64,000 nucleotides of DNA from Clavelina lepadiformis (GCF_947623445.1 NC_135243.1:20716479-20780478), one strand, 5' to 3'. Positions 43,750 to 54,915 are shown, counted from the first letter of the stretch. Made by a program: numbers and translations. Notes: generated by a model not told the origin, from the sequence alone.

Positions 43750-43832
43750 GGCAGGATGGCCGAGTGGTCTATGGCGCTGCGTTCAGGTCGCAGTCTCCTT
43801 TGGAGGCGCGGGTTCGAATCCCGCTTCTGTCA
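43750..43832 (+). tRNA. tRNA-Leu-CAG: tRNA-Leu(CAG), unit 26 (class A)
   Basis: Class A consensus. Confidence 0.95.
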
Positions 43833-43907
43833 GGTATAACTTTTGCAGCGCTTCCATTTTGTTGTTAAAGGTTTGATTTCATTCTACTTTATACTTGCTT
43901 GGTCGTC

Positions 43908-43980
43908 GCCCGGCTAGCTCAGTCGGTAGAGCGTTGGACTCTTAATTCAACGGTCGTGGGTTCGAGCCCCACGTTGGGCG
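43908..43980 (+). tRNA. tRNA-Lys-CTT: tRNA-Lys(CTT), unit 26
   Basis: C40 is T (G30-U40 wobble in the anticodon stem); shared with units 6 and 36. Confidence 0.93.
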
Positions 43981-44657
43981 TCTTTTGTTGTTATTGCTTA
44001 AATAGACACTCTTTACTTACCAGAATGAATGCAACTTCAAAATGCAACTGTGGTATGAACTTAAACAATTGAATTATTGTGTTTTTTGAATAGTGATATG
44101 ATAAAAACCCTAGCAGATAATCAATCGGAGGTATTAAATTGCAGTGGAAATCTTGCTGATATGTAACCCTACAAAACGAGCAGGTACACCTCACGTCAGC
44201 ATCCATTGGTTGAAATTGAAACGTACGCTTATGCTTGCTACTATGCCGTTTCAGAAGAACTCTAAGCCTAATCTAATTCAGATGAAATCTAATCAACCAA
44301 CTCAGCTTGCGACACAGGTGATAAATCTTCTGGTTGAATATGTGACGCCGCAGAAAAAGAATAATTGCCGTCGGTTTCAAACCTAAGGAAACAAATTATA
44401 AATCCAGCAAAGCTGCAAAGCAAGATAACTTTTTCCGTTCGGAGTTCCACCAGGTACAGTACAAATAATCCTAACCTTCAGTGTATAGTTTACAGACATT
44501 CAAGCTTCATCAAGTGACACAGCAGCCACGTTTCATATGGTAGTAACGATCGTATTCATTTCTGCTTTGTTTTTCAGGCAACACGGAACGCAACATAGGG
44601 GAAAACTTTTGAACATTCTTGATTCACTTGTATCTAAGCGAACGAAGCATTTTCCAT

Positions 44658-44674
44658 GTCTCTGTGGCACAATA

Positions 44675-44714
<40 letters not shown>

Positions 44715-44731
44715 GAGCCCACCCAGGGACG
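44658..44731 (+). tRNA. tRNA-Asn-GTT: tRNA-Asn(GTT), unit 27, D-stem variant
   Basis: G12 is A, giving an A/C mismatch with C23 in the D stem. Shared with unit 37. Confidence 0.92.
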
Positions 44732-44946
44732 TCTTTAGGAGAGTTTTACGAACAACAAACTCTTCATGTTAAAGACATTTTATACCTAGAAACGGTGCTT
44801 TTGTTCTAAACGACAAGTCTTAATTTAAACGCTGTCAAGTTTAAGGCCCCCCACAGCCGCAACATTTCAAGCTAAAGAGTGGAGTATAAATCAAGCGCCT
44901 GCTGAAAGTTGGAAAACTGGTGAAATTCATCATGTCAAAAGGAAAA

Positions 44947-45018
44947 AGGGGGCACCCGGATTTGAACCGAAGACCTCTCGATCTGCAGTCGAATGCTCTA
45001 CCACTGAGCTATACCACC
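44947..45018 (-). tRNA. tRNA-Cys-GCA: tRNA-Cys(GCA), unit 27, acceptor G3 lost
   Basis: G3 is T (GGTGG for GGGGG), breaking the 3-70 pair of the acceptor stem. Shared by units 28, 30, 33 and 37. Confidence 0.9.
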
Positions 45019-45138
45019 TTTACATTCACTTTCAGTAGTCATACGTTTTCGATATTACAATCTCATTTTGTAAAGTATATAAAATTATTTAAAACACCAT
45101 CCTTTATTTGCCAACTCGATAAAAGAGTGAAGTGACTC

Positions 45139-45221
45139 TACTGGGTGTGGGACTCGAACCCACGCGGACAGATGTCCATTGGAACTTAAGTCCAACGCCT
45201 TAACCGCTCGGCCAACCCAGT
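45139..45221 (-). tRNA. tRNA-Leu-TAA: tRNA-Leu(TAA), unit 27
   Basis: Array-consensus copy. Confidence 0.96.
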
Positions 45222-45461
45222 CATGGTCTGAAACTTGAGCGGTTTTGGGTAGCTTTAGGATTAAATTGAAAACGAAGTTAGTTCATTTATACATTTCATT
45301 CATTGCCTTATCGATTTAGTGGAGAGGTCGGAAGAGTGATACGAGCACGGGCAGGATACAACCGTTCGTACATTTTCGAAAGGGTGTTAATAAAATTTTA
45401 CACTATTCGAACAGATCATCTAAAATTATAAATCAAAAGAGAGAAAACCTCGGGAGTATCA

Positions 45462-45544
45462 GGCAGGATGGCCGATTGGTCTATGACGCTGCGTTCAGGT
45501 TGCAGTCTCCTTTGGAGACGCGGGTTCGAATCCCGCTTCTGTCA
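45462..45544 (+). tRNA. tRNA-Leu-CAG: tRNA-Leu(CAG), unit 27 (class C)
   Basis: Class C, same as unit 22. Confidence 0.9.
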
Positions 45545-45619
45545 GGTATAACTTTTACAGCGCTTCCATTTTGTTGTTAAAGGTTCGACTTCATTCTACT
45601 TTATACTTGCTTGGTCGTC

Positions 45620-45692
45620 GCCCGGCTAGCTCAGTCGGTAGAGCGTTGGACTCTTAATCCAACGGTCGTGGGTTCGAGCCCCACGTTGGGCG
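45620..45692 (+). tRNA. tRNA-Lys-CTT: tRNA-Lys(CTT), unit 27
   Basis: Array-consensus copy. Confidence 0.96.
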
Positions 45693-46370
45693 TCTTTTGT
45701 TGTTATTGCTTAAATAGACACTCTTTACTTACCAGAATGAATGCAACTTCAAAATGCAACTGTGGTATGAACTTAAACAATTGAATTATTGTGTTTCTTG
45801 AATAGTGATATGATAAAAACCTAGCAGATAATAATCAATCGGAGGAATCAAATTGCAGTAGAAATCTTGCTGATATGTAACCCTACATAACGAGCAGGTA
45901 CACCTCACGTCAGCATCCATTGGTGGAAATTGAAACGTACGCTTATGCTTGCTACTATGCCGTTTCAGAAGAACTCTAAGCCTAATCTAATTCAGATGAA
46001 ATCTTATCAACCAACTCAGCTTGCGACACAGGTGATAAATCTTCTGGTTGAATATGTGACGCCGCAGAAAAGGAATAATTTCCGTCGGTTTCAAACCTAA
46101 GGAAACAAATTATAAATCCAGCAAAGCTGCAAAGCAAGATAACTTTTTCCGTTCGGAGTTCCACCAGGTACAGTACAAATAATCCTAACCTTCAGTGTAT
46201 AGTTTACAGACATTCAAGCTTCATCAAGTGACACAGCAGCCACGTTTCATATGGTAGTAACGATCGTATTCATTTCTGTTTTGTTTTTCAGGCAACACGG
46301 AACGCAACATAGGGGAAAACTTTGAACATTCTTGATTCCCTTGCATCTAAGCGAACGAAGCATTTTCCAT

Positions 46371-46387
46371 GTCTCTGTGGCGCAATA

Positions 46388-46427
<40 letters not shown>

Positions 46428-46444
46428 GAGCCCACCCAGGGACG
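46371..46444 (+). tRNA. tRNA-Asn-GTT: tRNA-Asn(GTT), unit 28
   Basis: Array-consensus copy. Confidence 0.96.
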
Positions 46445-46659
46445 TCTTTAGGAGAGTTTTACGAACAACAAACTCTTCATGTTAAAGACATTTTATACCT
46501 AGAAACGGTGCTTTTGTTCTAAACGACAAGTCTTAATTTAAACGCTGTCAAGTTTAAGGCCCCCCACAGCCGCAACATTTCAAGCTAAAGAGTGGAGTAT
46601 AAATCAAGCGCCTGCTGAAAGTTGGAAAACTGGTGAAATTCATCATGTCAAAAGGAAAA

Positions 46660-46731
46660 AGGGGGCACCCGGATTTGAACCGAAGACCTCTCGATCTGCA
46701 GTCGAATGCTCTACCACTGAGCTATACCACC
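46660..46731 (-). tRNA. tRNA-Cys-GCA: tRNA-Cys(GCA), unit 28, acceptor G3 lost
   Basis: Same acceptor change as unit 27. Confidence 0.9.
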
Positions 46732-46851
46732 TTTACATTCACTTTCAGTAGTCATACGTTTTCCATATTACAATCTCATTTTGTAAAGTATATAAAATTA
46801 TTTAAAACACCATCCTTTATTTGCCAACTCGATAAAAGAGTGAAGTGACTC

Positions 46852-46934
46852 TACTGGGTGTGGGACTCGAACCCACGCGGACAGATGTCCATTGGAACTT
46901 AAGTCCAACGCCTTAACCGCTCGGCCAACCCAGT
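46852..46934 (-). tRNA. tRNA-Leu-TAA: tRNA-Leu(TAA), unit 28
   Basis: Array-consensus copy. Confidence 0.96.
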
Positions 46935-47174
46935 CATGGTCTGAAACTTGAGCGGTTTTGGGTAGCTTTAGGATTAAATTGAAAACGAAGTTAGTTCATT
47001 TATACATTTCATTCATTGCCTTATCGATTTAGTGGAGAGGTCGGAAGAGTGATACGAGCACGGGCAGGATACAACCGTTCGTACATTTTCGAAAGGGTGT
47101 TAATAAAATTTTACACTATTCGAACAGATCATCTAAAATTATAAATCAAAAGAGAGAAAACCTCGGGAGTATCA

Positions 47175-47257
47175 GGCAGGATGGCCGATTGGTCTATGAC
47201 GCTGCGTTCAGGTTGCAGTCTCCTTTGGAGACGCGGGTTCGAATCCCGCTTCTGTCA
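47175..47257 (+). tRNA. tRNA-Leu-CAG: tRNA-Leu(CAG), unit 28 (class C)
   Basis: Class C, same as unit 22. Confidence 0.9.
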
Positions 47258-47332
47258 GGTATAACTTTTGCAGCGCTTCCATTTTGTTATTAAAGGTTCG
47301 ATTTCATTCTACTTTATACTTGCTTGGTCGTC

Positions 47333-47405
47333 GCCCGGCTAGCTCAGTCGGTAGAGCGTTGGACTCTTAATCCAACGGTCGTGGGTTCGAGCCCCACGTT
47401 GGGCG
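47333..47405 (+). tRNA. tRNA-Lys-CTT: tRNA-Lys(CTT), unit 28
   Basis: Array-consensus copy. Confidence 0.96.
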
Positions 47406-48084
47406 TCTTTTATTGTTATCGCTTAAGTAGACACTCTTTACTTACCAGAATGAATGCAACTTCAAAATGCAACTGTGGTATGAACTTAAACAATTGAATT
47501 ATTGTGTTTCTTGAATAGTGATATGATAAAAACCTAGCAGATAATAATCAATCGGAGGAATCAAATTGCAGTAGAAATCTTGCTGATATGTAACCCTACA
47601 TAACGAGCAGGTACACCTCACGTCAGCATCCATTGGTGGAAATTGAAACGTACGCTTATGCTTGCTACTATGCCGTTTCAGAAGAACTCTAAGCCTAATC
47701 TAATTCAGATGAAATCTTATCAACCAACTCAGCTTGCGACACAGGTGATAAATCTTCTGGTTGAATATGTGACGCCGCAGAAAAAGAATAATTTCCGTCG
47801 GTTTCAAACCTAAGGAAACAAATTATAAATCCTGCAAAGCTGCAAAGCAAGATAAATTTTTCCGTTCGGAGTTCCACCCGGTACAGTACAAATAATCCTA
47901 ACCTTCAGTGTATAGTTGACAGACATTCAAGCTTCATCAAGTGACACAGCAGCCACGTTTCATATGGTAGTAACGATCGTATTCATTTCTGTTTTGTTTT
48001 TCAGGCAACATGAAACGCAACATAAGGGAAAACTTTTGAACATTTTTGAGTCACTTGCATATAAGCAAACGAAGCATTTTCCAT

Positions 48085-48101
48085 GTCTCTGTGGCGCAAT
48101 A

Positions 48102-48139
<38 letters not shown>

Positions 48140-48158
48140 ACGAGCCCACCCAGGGACG
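48085..48158 (+). tRNA. tRNA-Asn-GTT: tRNA-Asn(GTT), unit 29, U55 lost
   Basis: Same B-box change as unit 21, here with the TATAAG upstream form, so the variant sits on a second background. Confidence 0.9.
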
Positions 48159-48373
48159 TCTTTAGGAGAGTTTTACGAACAACAAACTCTTCATGTTAAA
48201 GACATTTTATACCTAGAAACGGTGCTTTTGTTCTAAACGACAAGTCTTAATTTAAACGCTGTCAAGTTTAAGGCCTCCCACAGCCGCAACATTTCAAGCT
48301 AAAGAGTGGAGTATAAATCAAGCGCCTGCTGAAAGTTGGAAAACTGGTGAAATTCATCATGTCAAAAGGAAAA

Positions 48374-48445
48374 AGGGGGCACCCGGATTTGAACCGAAGA
48401 CCTCTCGATCTGCAGTCGAATGCTCTACCACTGAGCTATACCCCC
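48374..48445 (-). tRNA. tRNA-Cys-GCA: tRNA-Cys(GCA), unit 29
   Basis: Array-consensus copy. Confidence 0.96.
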
Positions 48446-48565
48446 TTTACATTCACTTTCAGTAGTCATACGTTTTCGATATTACAATCTCATTTTGTAA
48501 AGTATATAAAATTATTTAAAACACCATGCTTTATTTGCCAACTCGATAAAAGAGTGAAGTGACTC

Positions 48566-48648
48566 TACTGGGTGTGGGACTCGAACCCACGCGGACAGAT
48601 GTCCATTGGAACTTAAGTCCAACGCCTTAACCGCTCGGCCAACCCAGT
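48566..48648 (-). tRNA. tRNA-Leu-TAA: tRNA-Leu(TAA), unit 29
   Basis: Array-consensus copy. Confidence 0.96.
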
Positions 48649-48888
48649 CATGGTCTGAAACTTGAGCGGTTTTGGGTAGCTTTAGGATTAAATTGAAAAC
48701 GAAGTTAGTTCATTTATACATTTCATTCATTGCCTTATCGATTTAGTGGAGAGGTCGGAAGAGTGATACGAGCACGGGCAGGATATAACCGTTCGTACAT
48801 TTTCGAAAGGGTGTTAATAAAATTTTACACTATTCGAACAGATCATCTAAAATTATAAATCAAAAGAGAGAAAACCTCGAGAGTATCA

Positions 48889-48971
48889 GGCAGGATGGCC
48901 GAGTGGTCTATGGCGCTGCGTTCAGTTCGCAGTCTCCTTTGGAGGCGCGGGTTCGAATCCCGCTTCGGTCA
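48889..48971 (+). tRNA. tRNA-Leu-CAG: tRNA-Leu(CAG), unit 29 (class D)
   Basis: Class D: class A arms, but the base after the anticodon, G37, is T (48926), and T69 is G (A4/G69 mismatch in the acceptor). A purine at 37, normally m1G in Leu-CAG, protects the reading frame, so this class is suspect. Confidence 0.88.
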
Positions 48972-49046
48972 GATATAACTTTTGCAGCGCTTCCATTTTG
49001 TTGTTAAAGGTTCGATTTCATTCTACTTTATACTTGCTTGGTCGTC

Positions 49047-49119
49047 GCCCGGCTAGCTCAGTCGGTAGAGCGTTGGACTCTTAATCCAACGGTCGTGGGT
49101 TCGAGCCCCACGTTGGGCG
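49047..49119 (+). tRNA. tRNA-Lys-CTT: tRNA-Lys(CTT), unit 29
   Basis: Array-consensus copy. Confidence 0.96.
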
Positions 49120-49794
49120 TCTTTTGTTGTTATTGCTTAAATAGACACTCTTTACTTACCAGAATGAATGCAACTTCAAAATGCAACTGTGGTATGAACT
49201 TAAACAATTGAATTATTGTGTTTCTTGAATAGTGATATGATAAAAACCTAGCAGATAATCAATCGGAGGTATCAAATTGCAGTGGAAATCTTGCTGATAT
49301 GTAACCCTACAAAACGAGCAGGTACACCTCACGTCAGCATCCATTGGTGGAAATTGAAACGTACGCTTATGCTTGCTACTATGCCGTTTCAGAAGAACTC
49401 TAAGCCTTATCTAATTCAGATGAAATCTTATCAACCAACTCAGCTTGCGACACAGGTGATAAATCTTCTGGTTGAATATGTGACGCCGCAGAAAAGGAAT
49501 AATTTCCGTCGGTTTCAAACCTAAGGAAACAAATTATAAATCCAGCAAAGCTGCAAAGCAAGATAACTTTTTCCGTTCGGAGTTCCACCAGGTACAGTAC
49601 AAATAATCCTAACCTTCAGTGTATAGTTTACAGACATTCAAGCTTCATCAAGTGACACAGCAGCCACGTTTCATATGGTAGTAACGATCGTATTCATTTC
49701 TGTTTTGTTTTTCAGGCAACACGGAACGCAACATAGGGGAAAACTTTGAACATTCTTGATTCACTTGCATCTAAGCAAACGAAGCATTTTCCAT

Positions 49795-49811
49795 GTCTCT
49801 GTGGCGCAATA

Positions 49812-49851
<40 letters not shown>

Positions 49852-49868
49852 GAGCCCACCCAGGGACG
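49795..49868 (+). tRNA. tRNA-Asn-GTT: tRNA-Asn(GTT), unit 30
   Basis: Array-consensus copy. Confidence 0.96.
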
Positions 49869-50083
49869 TCTTTAGGAGAGTTTTACGAACAACAAACTCT
49901 TCATGTTAAAGAAATTTTATACCTAGAAACGGTGCTTTTGTTCTAAACGACAAGTCTTAATTTAAACGCTGTCAAGTTTAAGGCCCCCCACAGCCGCAAC
50001 ATTTCAAGCTAAAGAGTGGAGTATAAATCAAGCGCCTGCTGAAAGTTGGAAAACTGGTGAAATTCATCATGTCAAAAGGAAAA

Positions 50084-50155
50084 AGGGGGCACCCGGATTT
50101 GAACCGAAGACCTCTCGATCTGCAGTCGAATGCTCTACCACTGAGCTATACCACC
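50084..50155 (-). tRNA. tRNA-Cys-GCA: tRNA-Cys(GCA), unit 30, acceptor G3 lost
   Basis: Same acceptor change as unit 27. Confidence 0.9.
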
Positions 50156-50275
50156 TTTACATTCACTTTCAGTAGTCATACGTTTTCGATATTACAATCT
50201 CATTTTGTAAAGTATATAAAATTATTTAAAACACCATCCTTTATTTGCCAACTCGATAAAAGAGTGAAGTGACTC

Positions 50276-50358
50276 TACTGGGTGTGGGACTCGAACCCAC
50301 GCGGACAGATGTCCATTGGAACTTAAGTCCAACGCCTTAACCGCTCGGCCAACCCAGT
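50276..50358 (-). tRNA. tRNA-Leu-TAA: tRNA-Leu(TAA), unit 30
   Basis: Array-consensus copy. Confidence 0.96.
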
Positions 50359-50598
50359 CATGGTCTGAAACTTGAGCGGTTTTGGGTAGCTTTAGGATTA
50401 AATTGAAAACGAAGTTAGTTCATTTATACATTTCATTCATTGCCTTATCGATTTAGTGGAGAGGTCGGAAGAGTGATACGAGCACGGGCAGGATACAACC
50501 GTTCGTACATTTTCGAAAGGGTGTTAATAAAATTTTACACTATTCGAACAGATCATCTAAAATTATAAATCAAAAGAGAGAAAACCTCGGGAGTATCA

Positions 50599-50681
50599 GG
50601 CAGGATGGCCGATTGGTCTATGACGCTGCGTTCAGGTTGCAGTCTCCTTTGGAGACGCGGGTTCGAATCCCGCTTCTGTCA
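50599..50681 (+). tRNA. tRNA-Leu-CAG: tRNA-Leu(CAG), unit 30 (class C)
   Basis: Class C, same as unit 22. Confidence 0.9.
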
Positions 50682-50756
50682 GGTATAACTTTTGCAGCGC
50701 TTCCATTTTGTTATTAAAGGTTCGATTTCATTCTACTTTATACTTGCTTGGTCGTC

Positions 50757-50829
50757 GCCCGGCTAGCTCAGTCGGTAGAGCGTTGGACTCTTAATCCAAC
50801 GGTCGTGGGTTCGAGCCCCACGTTGGGCG
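50757..50829 (+). tRNA. tRNA-Lys-CTT: tRNA-Lys(CTT), unit 30
   Basis: Array-consensus copy. Confidence 0.96.
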
Positions 50830-51499
50830 TCTTTTATTGTTATCGCTTAAGTAGACACTCTTTACTTACCAGAATGAATGCAACTTCAAAATGCAACTGT
50901 GGTATGAACTTAAACAATTGAATTATTGTGTTTCTTGAATAGTGATATGATAAAAACCTACCAGATAATAATCAATCGGAGGAATCAAATTGCAGTAGAA
51001 ATCTTGCTGATATGTAACCCTACATAACGAGCAGGTACACCTCACGTCAGCATCCATTGGTGGAAATTGAAACGTACGCTTATGCTTGCTACTATGCCGT
51101 TTCAGAAGAACTCTAAGCCTAATCTAATTCAGATGAAATCTTATCAACCAACTCAGCTTGCGACACAGGTGATAAATCTTCTGGTTGAATATGTGACGCC
51201 GCAGAAAAAGAATAATTTCCGTCGGTTTCAAACCTAAGGAAACAAATTATAAATCCTGCAAAGCAAGATAACTTTTTCCGTTCGGAGTTCCACCCGGTAC
51301 AGTACAAATAATCCTAACCTTCAGTGTATAGTTGACAGACATTCAAGCTTCATCAAGTGACACAGCAGCCACGTTTCATATGGTAGTAACGATCGTATTC
51401 ATTTCTGTTTTGTTTTTCAGGCAACATGAAACGCAACATAAGAGAAAACTTTGAACATTTTTGAGTCACTTGCATATAAGCAAACGAAGCATTTTCCAT

Positions 51500-51573
51500 G
51501 TCTCTGTGGCGCAATAGGTTAGCGCGTTCGGATTTTAACCGAAAGGTTGGTGGTTCGAGCCCACCCAGGGACG
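51500..51573 (+). tRNA. tRNA-Asn body with TTT anticodon (reads Lys), unit 31
   Basis: The whole cloverleaf is the array Asn gene, but the anticodon loop is ATTTTAA instead of CTGTTAA: position 32 C to A (51532) and 34 G to T (51534). The anticodon is therefore TTT (51534-51536), which reads AAA and AAG, lysine codons. U35, U36 and G73 fit lysine identity, while G34, needed by AsnRS, is lost. It may be charged with lysine, be mischarged with asparagine, or be silent. The stems are intact. Confidence 0.92.
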
Positions 51574-51788
51574 TCTTTAGGAGAATTTTACGAACAACAA
51601 ACTCTTCATGTTAAAGACATTTTATACCTAGAAACGGTGCTTTTGTTCTAAACGACAAGTCTTAATTTAAACGCTGTCAAGTTTAAGGCCTCCCACAGCC
51701 GCAACATTTCAAGCTAAAGAGTGGAGTATAAATCAAGCGCCTGCTGAAAGTTGGAAAACTGGTGAAATTCATCATGTCAAAAGGAAAA

Positions 51789-51860
51789 AGGGGGCACCCG
51801 GATTTGAACCGAAGACCTCTCGATCTGCAGTCGAATGCTCTACCACTGAGCTATACCCCC
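51789..51860 (-). tRNA. tRNA-Cys-GCA: tRNA-Cys(GCA), unit 31
   Basis: Array-consensus copy. Confidence 0.96.
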
Positions 51861-51980
51861 TTTACATTCACTTTCAGTAGTCATACGTTTTCGATATTAC
51901 AATCTCATTTTGTAAAGTATATAAAATTATTTAAAACACCATGCTTTATTTGCCAACTCGATAAAAGAGTGAAGTGACTC

Positions 51981-52063
51981 TACTGGGTGTGGGACTCGAA
52001 CCCACGCGGACAGATGTCCATTGGAACTTAAGTCCAACGCCTTAACCGCTCGGCCAACCCAGT
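51981..52063 (-). tRNA. tRNA-Leu-TAA: tRNA-Leu(TAA), unit 31
   Basis: Array-consensus copy. Confidence 0.96.
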
Positions 52064-52303
52064 CATGGTCTGAAACTAGAGCGGTTTTGGGTAGCTTTAG
52101 GATTAAATTGAAAACGAAGTTGGTTCATTTATACATTTCATTCATTGCCTTATCGATTTAGTGGAGAGGTCGGAAGAGTGATACGAGCACGGGCAGGATA
52201 TAACCGTTCGTACATTTTCGAAAGGGTGTTAATAAAATTTTACACTATTCGAACAGATCATCTAAAATTATAAATCAAAAGAGAGAAAACCTCGAGAGTA
52301 TCA

Positions 52304-52386
52304 GGCAGGATAGCCGAGTGGTCTATGGCGCTGCGTTCAGTTCGCAGTCTCCTTTGGAGGCGCGGGTTCGAATCCCGCTTCGGTCA
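52304..52386 (+). tRNA. tRNA-Leu-CAG: tRNA-Leu(CAG), unit 31 (class D)
   Basis: Class D with an added G9-to-A change (A box TAGCCGAG), which still fits the A-box consensus. Confidence 0.87.
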
Positions 52387-52461
52387 GATATAACTTTTGC
52401 AGCGCTTCCATTTTGTTGTTAAAGGTTCGATTTCATTCTACTTTATACTTGCTTGGTCGTC

Positions 52462-52534
52462 GCCCGGCTAGCTCAGTCGGTAGAGCGTTGGACTCTTAAT
52501 CCAACGGTCGTGGGTTCGAGCCCCACGTTGGGCG
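52462..52534 (+). tRNA. tRNA-Lys-CTT: tRNA-Lys(CTT), unit 31
   Basis: Array-consensus copy. Confidence 0.96.
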
Positions 52535-53205
52535 TCTTTTATTGTTATCGCTTAAGTAGACACTCTTTACTTACCAGAATGATTGCAACTTCAAAATGCA
52601 ACTGTGGTATGAACTTAAACAATTGAATTATTGTGTTTCTTGAATAGTGATATGATAAAAACCTAGCAGATAATAATCAATCGGAGGAATCAAATTGCAG
52701 TAGAAATCTTGCTGATATGTAACCCTACATAACGAGCAGGTACACCTCACGTCAGCATCCATTGGTGGAAATTGAAACGTACGCTTATGCTTGCTACTAT
52801 GCCGTTTCAGAAGAACTCTAAGCCTTATCTAGTTCAGATGAAATCTAATCAACCAACTCAGCTTGCGACACAGGTGATAAATCTTCTGGTTAAATATGTG
52901 ACGCCGCAGAAAAAGAATAATTTCCGTCGGTTTCAAACCTAAGGAAACAAATTATAAATCCTGCAAAGCAAGATAACTTTTTCCGTTCGGAGTTCCACTC
53001 GGTACAGTACAAATAATCCTAACCTTCAGTGTATAGTTGACAGACATTCAAGCTTCATCAAGTGACACAGCAGCCACGTTTCATATGGTAGTAACGATCG
53101 TATTCATTTCTGTTTTGTTTTTCAGGCAACATGAAACGCAACATAAGGGAAAACTTTTGAACATTTTTGAGTCACTTGCATATAAGCAAACGAAGCATTT
53201 TCCAT

Positions 53206-53279
53206 GTCTCTGTGGCGCAATAGGTTAGCGCGTTCGGATTTTAACCGAAAGGTTGGTGGTTCGAGCCCACCCAGGGACG
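53206..53279 (+). tRNA. tRNA-Asn body with TTT anticodon (reads Lys), unit 32
   Basis: Same loop ATTTTAA as unit 31 (anticodon at 53240-53242), one unit away, so the altered gene has itself been duplicated. The rest of the gene is Asn consensus and the TATAAG upstream form is present. Confidence 0.92.
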
Positions 53280-53494
53280 TCTTTAGGAGAATTTTACGAA
53301 CAACAAACTCTTCATGTTAAAGACATTTTATACCTAGAAACGGTGCTTTTGTTCTAAACGACAAGTCTTAATTTAAACGCTGTCAAGTTTAAGGCCTCCC
53401 ACAGCCGCAACATTTCAAGCTAAAGAGTGGAGTATAAATCAAGCGCCTGCTGAAAGTTGGAAAACTGGTGAAATTCATCATGTCAAAAGGAAAA

Positions 53495-53566
53495 AGGGGG
53501 CACCCGGATTTGAACCGAAGACCTCTCGATCTGCAGTCGAATGCTCTACCACTGAGCTATACCCCC
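53495..53566 (-). tRNA. tRNA-Cys-GCA: tRNA-Cys(GCA), unit 32
   Basis: Array-consensus copy. Confidence 0.96.
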
Positions 53567-53686
53567 TTTACATTCACTTTCAGTAGTCATACGTTTTCGA
53601 TATTACAATCTCATTTTGTAAAGTATATAAAATTATTTAAAACACCATGCTTTATTTGCCAACTCGATAAAAGAGTGAAGTGACTC

Positions 53687-53769
53687 TACTGGGTGTGGGA
53701 CTCGAACCCACGCGGACAGATGTCCATTGGAACTTAAGTCCAACGCCTTAACCGCTCGGCCAACCCAGT
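53687..53769 (-). tRNA. tRNA-Leu-TAA: tRNA-Leu(TAA), unit 32
   Basis: Array-consensus copy. Confidence 0.96.
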
Positions 53770-54009
53770 CATGGTCTGAAACTTGAGCGGTTTTGGGTAG
53801 CTTTAGGATTAAATTGAAAACGAAGTTAGTTCATTTATACATTTCATTCATTGCCTTATCGATTTAGTGGAGAGGTCGGAAGAGTGATACGAGCACGGGC
53901 AGGATATAACCGTTCGTACATTTTCGAAAGGGTGTTAATAAAATTTTACACTATTCGAACAGATCATCTAAAATTATAAATCAAAAGAGAGAAAACCTCG
54001 AGAGTATCA

Positions 54010-54092
54010 GGCAGGATGGCCGAGTGGTCTATGGCGCTGCGTTCAGTTCGCAGTCTCCTTTGGAGGCGCGGGTTCGAATCCCGCTTCGGTCA
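54010..54092 (+). tRNA. tRNA-Leu-CAG: tRNA-Leu(CAG), unit 32 (class D)
   Basis: Class D, same as unit 29. Confidence 0.88.
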
Positions 54093-54167
54093 GATATAAC
54101 TTTTGCAGCGCTTCCATTTTGTTGTTAAAGGTTCGATTTCATTCTACTTTATACTTGCTTGGTCGTC

Positions 54168-54240
54168 GCCCGGCTAGCTCAGTCGGTAGAGCGTTGGACT
54201 CTTAATCCAACGGTCGTGGGTTCGAGCCCCACGTTGGGCG
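54168..54240 (+). tRNA. tRNA-Lys-CTT: tRNA-Lys(CTT), unit 32
   Basis: Array-consensus copy. Confidence 0.96.
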
Positions 54241-54915
54241 TCTTTTGTTGTTATTGCTTAAATAGACACTCTTTACTTACCAGAATGAATGCAACTTCAA
54301 AATGCAACTGTGGTATGAACTTAAACAATTGAATTATTGTGTTTCTTGAATAGTGATATGATAAAAACCTAGCAGATAATCAATCGGAGGTATCAAATTG
54401 CAGTGGAAATCTTGCTGATATGTAACCCTACAAAACGAGCAGGTACACCTCACGTCAGCATCCATTGGTGGAAATTGAAACGTACGCTTATGCTTGCTAC
54501 TATGCCGTTTCAGAAGAACTCTAAGCCTTATCTAATTCAGATGAAATCTTATCAACCAACTCAGCTTGCGACACAGGTGATAAATCTTCTGGTTGAATAT
54601 GTGACGCCGCAGAAAAGGAATAATTTCCGTCGGTTTCAAACCTAAGGAAACAAATTATAAATCCAGCAAAGCTGCAAAGCAAGATAACTTTTTCCGTTCG
54701 GAGTTCCACCAGGTACAGTACAAATAATCCTAACCTTCAGTGTATAGTTTACAGACATTCAAGCTTCATCAAGTGACACAGCAGCCACGTTTCATATGGT
54801 AGTAACGATCGTATTCATTTCTGTTTTGTTTTTCAGGCAACACGGAACGCAACATAGGGGAAAACTTTGAACATTCTTGATTCACTTGCATCTAAGCGAA
54901 CGAAGCATTTTCCAT

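Larger units (their letters stand above)
42946..44657 (+). repeat. Array unit 26
   Basis: 1,712 nt, spacer L/a. Its second half matches unit 36, 17,099 nt away. Confidence 0.97.
44658..46370 (+). repeat. Array unit 27
   Basis: 1,713 nt, spacer L/b. Gene portion matches unit 37. Confidence 0.97.
46371..48084 (+). repeat. Array unit 28
   Basis: 1,714 nt, spacer L/b with CCTGCAAAGC at its start, a join of the L and S forms. Confidence 0.97.
48085..49794 (+). repeat. Array unit 29
   Basis: 1,710 nt, spacer L/c. After its Asn gene it is almost the same as unit 32, 5,121 nt away. Confidence 0.97.
49795..51499 (+). repeat. Array unit 30
   Basis: 1,705 nt, spacer S/b. Confidence 0.97.
51500..53205 (+). 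repeat. Array unit 31
   Basis: 1,706 nt, spacer S/b. First of two neighbouring units with the altered Asn anticodon. Confidence 0.97.
53206..54915 (+). repeat. Array unit 32
   Basis: 1,710 nt, spacer L/c. Confidence 0.97.
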
